Part shown: piece by piece, positions 47,358 through 59,300 of the stretch
Numbering within the stretch: position 1 is the stretch's first letter
Layout: every line of letters starts with the position of its first letter
NCBI RefSeq assembly: GCF_947172395.1
Contig: NC_069086.1
Location: 7,224,501 to 7,288,500, forward strand
DNA from: Bicyclus anynana
Taxonomy: Eukaryota > Arthropoda > Insecta > Lepidoptera > Nymphalidae
Length of the DNA: 64,000 nt
Direction: 5' to 3'
Notes under the pieces: model-generated
Told to the model about the DNA's origin: nothing
The model's database searches: none
The model's input: only the letters and a program-made list of their open reading frames with translations
Made by a program: the position numbers and the translations under genes

Positions 47358-50300
47358 ATGAGTGCTACTCCATCTATAGCCGGTAACTTTTCGTGTTTTA
47401 CTTTTTGTAAATATTAGTAGTGGATTAGGTTACAAAAGGTTATTTTTTGCAGGCTTAACAAACCGCAGCTTATTTCGAATTCAACTGCAGGAACCGTACC
47501 AGGAGATAATACTCAGGGATGAGACGACTCCTAACATACGAAGTGTTACATTTAGTCCGAAAGGCACCTACTTAGCTTACAGGACTGATAGAAAGTAAGT
47601 ATGCCTTTCCTTAACTTAATATGTACATCTAGGTACTAAATTTTAGCATAAAAATACTTGATTTTCCTAAGAAAATACTGCATTTTAATTACAGTTTTAT
47701 GAGAAATTGTAAAATGTATTTTTAAATCTTAAAGATAAAGTAAGGAATAAAACTTTTTTAAGTAATAGTTTTCACACACTTATGGATTATGGAATACCTC
47801 TGTAAATAGATAGATATAGTAGATTATATAATATAGTAGATTATACATATACACTATAGATACAATTTGATTGAAAGAAAAGGTCTAAAATGTCCAAAAT
47901 TCCTATATGAAATAGTCCTGCAGTAAGCATAATGTCCCCTCAGAGTACGTAATATCGAAACACTACAGATTTGGTAAAGCCCCAAGAGTTTTAAAATAAT
48001 TTAAGTCATTTTATTGAAGTTAAATAAAAAAGGTATCTATAAACTTACAGTATTGAGAGACTTCAAAGATAAAATTTTCCTTGAATGTAATTCACATTTT
48101 ATAAGTTAAGAGCAACAAACTGATGAGAACAACAACTAAATCATCTTTAAATTATGAATATCTTGAATTTAACTATTAATACCTATATATAATTATAATA
48201 ACTTGGTGTGACGGGTTTGTCCCAAGTTTGTTTTTTTTTTGGGAAAATCCATGACATGCTCATGTTTAAAAACATTTCTTATCTCTATAATTAAGATAAC
48301 TGAAATAATAAGTTGAACTGAAATATAACTGCATTGAAACTACATTTATTCCTTATAAGCAGACAGGCTGCCCCTAGGTTTCACCCACATAATAACACAC
48401 AAATAATGTGGTTTTCTAGTGGTAAAGGAATTTCTCAAATATATTCAGAAGATCTAGAATTTACCCCCTACAATTTACAAACTTTAACTCATTCAATATT
48501 AGTATAAATATTAAGATTTGTGCAATACCTATTGAAATCATAAATGAAAATAGTCTATCAAAACTTTTGACCCTGTGTTAAGCCTTGTATGCCTGTAATT
48601 TTAATGGTAGCCATACCCTTCAGCAGGTTTATTATGTAACTTGGTGTACCATTCAAACAATCGGCCACTACATTGTTTTTCATCATATTACCGTTTTTGC
48701 ATTCATCTAACTTTGTGTTTTCAACTAAATGTCATAATTATCATCACATAAGTAACATAAGTATAAAAATGTCATGGTAGTAGCTGATAGTAATGTTATT
48801 TTAAAGAAAAACTAGTGTTTACCTATTTCCATTGAAAAAATCATGGTAAATAATCATAGACACTAAAAAAACATTACAATTTTATGTAAAATGGAGCTGT
48901 CAAGGTTATTTCGTTGAAATAACTAAAAAAAATAAATAAAACGCAAATACGATAAAAAACGATTCAATGGCTCATTAATTGACTAGTACACTGAGATCCA
49001 TAATAGACCTGCAGATTTGAATACAGCAAAGATGTTTGGTGATGTAAAAAAGTGTAGAGATATTACATCCCCAAACAACCTCTGTAACTAATAAAAAACA
49101 AACAAATGTATCACTGCTATACAATACTCACATTATCTGGTTACAATTCAGGGCAGAGATTGTAAAATGTGCCGATTGGTCAGTAGCGGCAACCATTGAT
49201 GGGAACTACAAAGACATGTTCTTCTCACCTTTAGACAACTACTTCCTTGTATGGGAAATGTTTGCCATGACAAAGGATAACCCTCAGGTAACATTAGGTT
49301 CAAATATTAATCTATTTTCTATATTATAATATACTTGATGCCCTGCTACCTCACCCGCGTATTTTTCGTTCTCGTGTGAATAGGGGGATGAAATATACAG
49401 GAAGAAAATTTTTTTAGTGCGGATATTTTTATATTTTGTACATAAACAAAATTTAATGATGACGTATTTTTTCTTTTTTTTTTTAACTCAAAAATAACAA
49501 AATTATCGTTAGCTAAAGTTATTTACTTTTGAACAGAATTTTAGGGTCACCCTATTGTGCGTTTATTTTATTTTCGTTTGATACCTAAAGAACGTCACCA
49601 GATCACTTTTAAGCTGAATATATCTTGTTTAGTAATAATATGTACATTATTTTGTTATTTTAGAGACATTAATTAAAAAAAAAAATTACATAAAATGTAT
49701 CGAACTGTTTGTAGATTTATATTCTATTAATGATACAGAACCACGAAAAAAAATATCCGCACTAAAGACCGAATCACCCTGTATATAGCCTGTACTCACA
49801 AATAAGTTAGCTATCTATTGGCAAAAGAATTTCCAAAATCAAATCAGTAAATCCAGAAATCCAGAAGAAGAACAAGAAAAGTGCAGTGTTGGTCGACCTT
49901 CCACTAGGTGGACGGAGGACATCAAGCGAAATTTGAATTTTCATCAAAGATGAAATTTGGCAGGGAGGTAGTTTATAGTTAATAAATGTACCTAAGAACA
50001 GATTTTGCGACAGAGCCGGATTAAAAAGGTCTAAGGGCAGACAAAGACATAGGTTAGTAATGTTATAATGTTGATGACCAGTTGAGTACAACTGAAAATT
50101 TGTGTAGCTTGGTTAAAAAAATTTCATGATGGGTTCGATATCAATCTTCTTCAGTCAATTACAGATTCCATATTTTCTAAATACTAAGGTCTAATGTGTT
50201 CCATTCTAGAACAATTTCAATCAGCATATTCTCTTTCAATGTCCATGACATAAATGAGCTTGATATTCTGGCCACCAATATAATTAACTATTAACTATTA

Positions 50301-53300
50301 TAATAATAACATATTGTAAATGTGATAAAAAATTACACCTCAAAGATTCTGTAACTTTTACAGGGAAAACCAAATCTACATGTGTTCCGGTCATCAAATG
50401 GAGAAAAAATTGCATCCTTTGTTCAGAAAAATCAGATTGGATGGTAAGTTATGTTATTGAAATGTATTAGTTATGGTACTGAAAGTTATTATTTGTTCTA
50501 AAATTATTATTCAATACAAATTAGGTACAACACTACAAGAGAGAGACATATTTTTGTTCCTGGCCCTTTTCCACACTTAGTTACAAAGTTAATTGTTGTG
50601 CATAGGGATAGAGAGAGATATATTGTAAACCAACAGCATCACTCTTTCAAACATACACAATTATCTCATGCTGTGCATTTCCACTTTGTATTTTAGTATC
50701 TAGTAATAATATGTTTCTGTTTTTCCTGATTCTTATAACTGATAATCAGGAAAAACAAACTGATTATTAAAACAAGAGTAAATCGCCATTTTATTAGAGT
50801 TCCATCTTAGCTCACTTACCATAGGCCATTCCATTTAAAAAGGAGCCTCTGCTGGCCATTTCATTATTTTGGTAATTAACAACCTATTACAATAGTTATC
50901 AAATCAATTGACAAAATGTCATCTACTTACAAGTACATAAGATATCCACCAGTAGGTATTTTATTATATTTGTTACATAAAATCTCAATTTCGTATATGT
51001 CTAGCATACGTCAAAGATAGTGAATTAGCCTGATGTGTTTTTCAAATAAACTAAATAGAATGTCTATTTGTAATTTTCATCTTTCAGGGAACCAAAATGG
51101 TCTTCAGATGAAAAATTCTTTGCAATGCAGCAGAACAACCGAGTGCTCATATATGAAGATGTAAAGCTTGACCGATACATAGAGTACATCCAAGCAGAGA
51201 AGTTACAATCCTTCAGCATATCGCCCAGTATAGCGCCGGCATACTACTTTTCGATATTTACTTTAGGTATGAAATGTTATTACGTATTTTTAATATTTAA
51301 CAGCAAGTTTGCGCTAATTGTTAACTCCCCTGAAGGTAGGTACACAATAAGATATACTATGGAGGTATTTTGGTAATAGGGTAGTTGATTCATATCGAAT
51401 TTAATATAAACAATATTAATTTCGCATAGTACATGGAATATGGGTCCGAAATATATCAATATTAATTAATAAAAGTTAAGGATTTCTTATGAAACTTTTT
51501 GAAATTTTTTTTTTAAATTTTCCAAACATTAAAAACGCTGTCGTCCATATTGTGACGTCACAATGTTACTGGATATACTAATCGTCTAACTAATATAATT
51601 GTTAACTATTTTTTGTCAAACGCTCCGTTTGTAAGGGATTTGTTATAGTGACGTCATGAAACAGTTGAAATATAGACCATTATGGCCGACAGGCGTTTTG
51701 GCTTGTATTTTCAAAAACATTTAAAAACTAAAATTTTCATATAATCACGTATTGAAAAAAATATGAAAAGAATGTTTTCAATCTAGTAGAACGACATTTA
51801 AAAAAAATTGTCAATTAGCCTATTGTCGATTTTATTACGACGTTAGTAAAATCTATACTAATATTATAAAGCTGAAGAGTTTGTTTGTTTGATTGAACGC
51901 GCTAATCTCAGGAACTACTGGTCCGATTTCAAAAATTCTTTCAGTATTAAATAGCCCATTTATCGAGGAAAACTATAGGCTATATATTATCCCCGTATTC
52001 CTACGGAAACGGGAACCACGCGAGTGAAACCGCGCGGCGTCAGCTAGTCAATAATAATTTGATTGTAACAAATACCTGTCTCAGCTCTTACATATACCAG
52101 CTATTTGACTTTTGGTATGATAATTGAATTTGAAATTTGAAAGAACTCCTATCCACGACATTTGTAGGTACATCAGGACAGCCGTCATTTTGGCGCGTGT
52201 TCAAATATCCAGACTTCGATGCATCTCAAGCTGTGGTGAGCAGATCATCGTTTCAAGCCGACAAAGCTGCCTTCCATTGGAACAGGCGGGGGACCAATGT
52301 ATTCGCTTTGACACAAACAGAGGTAGACATTTCATCTTCACTGTGCAATCACTTAGAAAGTTTTACTATAATAGACCTAACACTTATAGCGACATCTATA
52401 CTAATATTATAAATCTGAAGAATTTGTTTGTTTGAACGCGCTAATCTCAGGAACTTATGGACCAATTTGAAAAATTCTTTCAGTGTTAGATAACCCATTT
52501 ATTGAGGAAGGCTATAAGCTACATATTATCCCCGTATTACAAATTCTACAGACACGGGAACCACGCGGCGCTAGTTGACGATAAAGCGACAAACTCACGC
52601 TGTATTCTTTTATAGTGCACGTTTTTTTATATATATATCTTCAATTTATTTTATTTATTCACAGGTTTTTTAAGAAAAATAGGCTCAGGCTTTTGTAATT
52701 TGTCCCAATTATTGTTATAAACACCTTACAAAATTCATCAATTGTATTACATACTAGCTGACGCCGCGCGGTTTCACCCGCATGGTTCTCGGTCCCGTAG
52801 GAGTATGGGGATAATATATAGCCTATAGCCTTTCTCGATAAATGGGCTATCTAACACTGAAAGAATTTTTCAAATCGGACCAGTAGTTTCTGAGATTAGC
52901 GCGTTTAAACAAACAAACAAACTCTTCATCTTTATAATATTAGTATAGATTTGTCATAATATTAAGGTATGTTTCACAATTTCTTTTTAAGGCCTTTATG
53001 TCGCAAAACCTCAAATGATGGTGATGAAGGCCAATTTAGGTACAGCACTATTTACCTCTGTGTCCCTTACTGTGTGCTAGAATAGCAATAAACCTCTTTT
53101 CTTTTTTTATATATATTCAATAAACCGTTTTCTATCTGCTAACAACTTCATCCAGTCCCTGTAGTTTCACAATATAAATATATATAACTAGCGGACCCGG
53201 TCAAGCTTCGCTTTGACTTATGTGCAATTCTTCCTCACCTCTACCCTACCCCTACCCTACCCTATCCTACCCTACCCCTATCCTACCCATACTCTACCCC

Positions 53301-56300
53301 TACCCTACCCCTACCGCTTGACTCTTAAACGTTTGTATGGGAAATAGAAAAGGGCAGTTTTTAGGGTTTTCCCGGAAATTATTTGATTTTTTCTCACCTT
53401 TTAAACCTTCCCTATACCTCCACGAACATTTCAAGACCAAGATAAGATAAATCCGTTCTCGAGTTTTAGCGAGACTAACGAACAGCAATTCATTTTTATA
53501 TATACAGATAGATTATAACCATTACAGGTTGACAAAACAGGTGGCTCCTATTATGGAAAGCAATCATTATCCTATGGTGACGTGAAGGGCACTGCTGGCA
53601 ACATGACATTCAGTAAGTAAATGTAATTCCCACAATAAGTCATTGACAAATATTAATTACATTGTAATTGGTATCTCATCTAATATTCCATCATGTTTCT
53701 ATTACAAACGTTTGCTTGCGACTTTGTTTTATAGTTTACTAGTATAGCTTGGCAAGTTCGTTGATGACACACCCATGATATGCGGGCGACGGGGGGAAGG
53801 ACTGCGCGGGTGTTAATTCGAGCGCGCGGGGCATCGCTACCTCTCTCCCGGCTCGCGCGGACCATCGGGAGTGTTACGAACGAATTTGCCACCCTGTAGT
53901 TTAGGTCAGTTAATTAGGTTGATTTTTAGTTGCAAAATGAAGATTTCATCTCCCATGACATATGCACATACTAATTAGTCTCTGGGCATTGCGAATAGTT
54001 GGGACTAATTAGTCTGTAGGCATTGCGAATAGTTAGAGTTTGCAATTTGCATTCTTGATGATTTTACTAAAGTATCTTGAGATTACTCATTACATCGGGA
54101 GTGTAAATGTAGCATTCTGATCTTGTCGACCAAACATATCCAAACAAAGCTGGAACCAGCGCAACGCGGTCTCCGGCTTTGTTTAGGGCCCCATATAAAT
54201 TCATATTAAGCAGTGGGTCGCGCAGTCGCAGGTCGCGGTCACCAAGAACGGAAGGCTACCTTTACGAACGAATTTTCCAAGCTATAGACCTACTACGCTG
54301 CTCCTATGTGGGCTTATGTATATGTATCTATGTATTTAGGTAAGGAAGGGCCAATCCACGCGTTGGCATGGAACCCCGGCAGCTGGAACGAGTGGGTGGC
54401 GGTGTACGGTCACGCACCCGCCAAGGCCACGCTCTTCAACGCCAAGTGCGACCCGCTCTTCGAGTTCGGCACTGGCGCGTGGAACGCTATCTACTTTCCG
54501 CCCGAGGGGAATAATATCCTTTTCAAATAAGAAATACCTTAATTCTATAAGAATATATTCAATATACTAAAAAAATACCTGAATTGATGAATTCAGTTAG
54601 TGTTTTCATCTGTTGCAACTGGAAATTATTGCCTGCAAGCGACCCGCCCAAGTTTCGCACGAGTGCGAATTTTAAATCTCTGATATATTTTTTGTACTAT
54701 AATATGTGTGTACTTTTTATACACATAAACCATCCTATCGAATCACGCTATCTTTTTCTGAAAACTGCATTAAAATCCGTTGAATACTATAAAAGATATA
54801 AGCCAACATACATTGATTTGATAAGCGACTTCATTTACTCATCATTAGATGCCTTCTTCCAACTGAAGTTGGGTGGTCATGTGTAGAAAACTCCTCCAGT
54901 CTCTTGCAATATTTTTAAGCTGTGTGTATATTAACTTGGTCCACTCTTTGACATTCATTTACTATGTAATATTAATGATAATACTCAGAGCAAAACATTG
55001 CAGTGCATGCAACGAACGCGGCCTACAACGTGTTCATAAATCTGATGCGTAGGTGTTCAGCCTCATTTGCCTTTAATCACATAGTAATTATTATAAACTC
55101 TGAAGTTTTATCCAAATCTGTACCCTTAACTCCTGTGCACTCGTGCTCCTCGGTGGCTTCGGCAACATAGCGACCGGACATATATCGGTGTGGGACTTGC
55201 GCGGGTACAAGAAACTGGGCGAGTGCAGTGCGCCCGACACCACCAGCCTGCAGTGGGACCCGCGCGGCGAGACCTTCGTCACCGCCACCACCTACCCCAG
55301 GCTCACTGTCGGCAACGGGTAACTGAACCGTGACTACTCTCACTGTGTATACACAAGCGGCTGGGCGAGTGCAGTGCGCCCGACACCACCAGCCTGCAGT
55401 GGGACCCGCGCGGCGAGACCTTCGTCACCGCCACCACCTACCCCAGGCTCACTGTCGGCAACGGGTAACTGAACTGTGACTACTCTCACTGTGTATACAC
55501 AAGCGGCTGGGCGAGTGCAGTGCGCCCGACACCACCAGCCTGCAGTGGGACCCGCGCGGCGAGACCTTCGTCACCGCCACCACCTACCCCAGGCTCACTG
55601 TCGGCAACGGGTAACTGAACTGTGACTACTCTCACTGTGTATACACAAGCGGTTGGGCGAGTGCAGTGCGCCCGACACCACCAGCCTGCAGTGGGACCCG
55701 CGCGGCGAGACCTTCGTCACCGCCACCACCTACCCCAGGCTCACTGTCGGCAACGGGTAACTGAACTGTGCCTACTCTCACTGTGTATACACAAGCGGCT
55801 GGGCGAGTGCAGTGCGCCCGACACCACCAGCCTGCAGTGGGACCCGCGCGGCGAGACCTTCGTCACCGCCACCACCTACCCCAGGCTCACTGTCGGCAAC
55901 GGGTAACTGAACTGTGACTACTCTCACTGTGTATACACAAGCGGCTGGGCGAGTGCAGTGCGCCCGACACCACCAGCCTGCAGTGGGACCCGCGCGGCGA
56001 GACCTTCGTCACCGCCACCACCTACCCCAGGCTCACTGTCGGCAACGGGTAACTGAACTGTGCCTACTCTCACTGTGTATACACAAGCGGCTGGGCGAGT
56101 GCAGTGCGCCCGACACCACCAGCCTGCAGTGGGACCCGCGCGGCGAGACCTTCGTCACCGCCACCACCTACCCCAGGCTCACTGTCGGCAACGGGTAACT
56201 GAACTGTGACTGCTCAGTGCGCCCGACACCACCAAATTCCTACTCCAAGAATGACCTGATATACAGATATTTTCAAGTTTTCTGGTTTATCTATAAAAAA

Positions 56301-59300
56301 ATATAATTAATATTTTATTACAGATACAAAATATGGCATTATTCTGGTGCCCTCATGCACAAGCGAGTCTGCGGCGAGAAAGAGAACCTCCTCTCAATAA
56401 GCTGGCAACCCGGCACGTACCCCAAGACTGAGCTATCAAAGAGTGCGCCCAAAGGCATAGAAGACGCCACCCCTAAAGCGACGGGAGCGTACCGGCCGCC
56501 CGGCGCGAGGAACAGACCGTCTACCTTCACTTTGCACGAACATGAGATGCCACACCGACCGGGACAGACTGTTGATGGTAAGCTATATGCCATCATCATC
56601 ATAATTAGCCGATGGACATCCACTGCTGGACATTGCCTTTATCATATAAACATTATGTTAATCTTTATCCAATTAAGATCCGTATTCGTCACAAGTATTT
56701 AATTTTGAATAAAATTGCTTGACGGTATTTGCTTTTAACGAATATCTCCGAATCCAACTCGGCTGGACAGCATTCGGGATACATCTCAATGTCTTTTCGT
56801 TCGAAATTTCTCAGTGCCTGAAGACAAAAGTCTTAGAACAGTGCATGTTGCCAGTTCTATTGATGGTTCTGTGACTTGGTCGCTAACTATGGGCCTCAAA
56901 AGAAGGCACACAGCGGGCGATGGAACGAGCTATGCTCGGAGTGTTTCTGCGTGATCGAATCCAGAAATGAGGAGATCCGCAGAAGAACCAACATAGCTCA
57001 ACGTGTCGCGAAGCTGAAGTGAAAATGGGCGGTGCACATAGTTCGGACATCCGATGGACGTCGGGTTCCCAAGGTGCTGAAATGGCGAACCCGCACTAGA
57101 ATACGCAATGTTCGTTGACCTAGACTGATGACATCAAGCGAATCGCGGGGATCGCTGGCTGCAGGCTGCCCAGAATCATGAGGTTGGGAAGTCCCTACAA
57201 AAGGTCTATGTCCTGCAGTGGACGCCCATCGACTGATATGATGATAATGATGAAATTTCTCTGTGTTCTCTGTAAATTCTGTACATGAAATATATTTCCA
57301 AAATAACTATCAGGGGGTGAATAGTGATCGATACTGATGCCAAAAATGCAATCAGTAAAATTTTTGTCTGTCTGTATGTTCGTTATAGAAACAAAAACTA
57401 CTCGACGGATTTTAACGAAACTTGGTACCATTATTCTTCAAACTTCTGGGCAGGTTATAGTACACTTTTCATCACGCTACGATCAATAGGAGCAGATCAG
57501 TGGAGAGAAATGTTGGTAAAACGGGAGATGTTACTCCATTTCAAGAAATCGTGTATGACGGGTAGGGTAGGGGTAGGGGTAAGGTTGGGTAAACCGGGAG
57601 AAGTTACTCCAGCGATACTACTGTAAGGGCTGGATTAAAGAGGTTTAAGGGTGGATGAAGTCGAGGAATCCGCTTCTATACAATAAGGCTTATACTATTA
57701 CTTCATCCACTCCCAGCTGCGCCATCGAAGCAAGCACTGAAGCAGAAGGAGAAGCGCTCGGCCCGCAAGGCGCGCAAGGCGGACGAGCGCGGCGACGAGT
57801 CCCCCGCGCCGCCCGCCGCCACGCGCGCGCCTTTCGTCTCCACCGGCGACCCGGAGAAAGACAAGAAGATTAAGAATCTTAATAAGGTAGGTTTTTTTTA
57901 AGAATATTTGCCATAAGTAAGTCTGTATTAGGAGTGGGTACGACAATAGACCATCGGGGCGGGGATCGAACCCCCACCCCTCGGTGATGAGTCCGACCGC
58001 TCTTACCGTTGAGCTATTGAGACTCCTAAATTCTTACTAGAAATATCCTATCGTTACGATAATCAGCCATACTGTATAACACAGCCCGGTTTCTTTTCCC
58101 ATTTTTAAATGGTTACTTGAGGTCTCAGACTTGAGATTAAAAAAACTGATTCAATAAAGAAAGTTTTCAAAAATCCTATAAAAAATATAACTTGGTCACC
58201 CTAGGGATTTTTGGAAAATTATTCTTATTAGTTTTAGATAATTAGGTGGTGTATCTACCATTTGCGTATTATCCATTAATTACGGGACACCCTGTATATT
58301 CAAACCTAGTCATCATCCTCATTATCTTAATTTCATTTAGTCGAATAGTAAACAATGAAAGTTATTTATATGTATAAATAATACCTAAATATTATCTATA
58401 ATGGCGAGTTGTGTGTTCAAGAAGTGTAAAAACTATATATACATAAATATGTACTCATAATGTAAATAAACACAAAATTGTGCGTGTGTGCGCTCAGTGG
58501 AGTAGCTAAATTCGGATATTTTTTTGCGGTGGTTTTTTTTGCCACGTAACATGTCTATAATATAAAATTTCTTTCTCCCTAATTTGTATATAGTAGGCGC
58601 CAAACTTCAACTCCGCTCTGACATTGCAACACGTCGAATTGCGCAGCTATTAACCCAAGCTATAGCTTGGCAAGTTCGTTAATGACACTCCCATGATACG
58701 CGGGCGACGGGGGGAAAGACTGCGCGGGTGTGAAATCGTGCATAAATGAGGTGCATCAGTCGTCGGTTGTTCATTCATCGCTACACGCCCCCAGGCCCGC
58801 GCGGACCATCGGGAGTGTTACGAACGAAATTGCCAAGCTATAGGATCGTTTACTGTGCAACTCAGACCAATTATTGTATAGGACCTGCCTCGCTAGCTGT
58901 TACTTTTCTGTCAAAGTATATGATCAACGATCTAATGCGATTATAAAAACTGTCTCTATAGTATCGATGTTTTATAGTTGTAATCGTGTTCGTCGGTTAA
59001 AGAGCCCCGTAAAAATACCTTTCTGTTTAATTGAATGGTGTAAAAAAGGGGCAAAAACTTCTAATTTAGTATAAGATATATACCAAATCTAAGCTCATTT
59101 TCCTCAGAAAATGACAGACAGTTTTGTTCGTGACTATGAGTGCGATACAGGCCCTTTTATAATTGGTCTGAGCTGTGCAACCATATGCCTCGTACTCAGA
59201 GCGGACACGAAGTTTGGCGCGCTCTATATCTGGATTCTTTCGTACAAATAAATAAATAAACATGTTTTATTACAGAAACTAAGCGACATAGAGAAGTTGA

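Noticed and set aside
53236..53311. CTACCC runs as interstitial telomere repeat
   Set aside because: The insect telomere unit is TTAGG; this is an irregular minisatellite within a dispersed repeat.
54514..54530. Ending eIF2A exon 8 at the in-frame stop (54528-54530)
   Set aside because: The residues after EGN no longer match the family, whereas the AT-AC join restores the conserved propeller strand.
54584..54886. 100-codon plus-strand frame after eIF2A exon 8
   Set aside because: It falls within the U12 intron, is AT-rich and matches no eIF2A segment.
55622..56198. Two 94-codon open frames that look like a duplicated gene
   Set aside because: They are read across the 146-bp exon-tail array, partly out of frame; the true exon is 55141-55318 and the copies are intronic.
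55207..56234. CRISPR-like array because of regular spacing
   Set aside because: The whole 146-bp unit repeats, with no unique spacers, and the setting is a eukaryotic intron.
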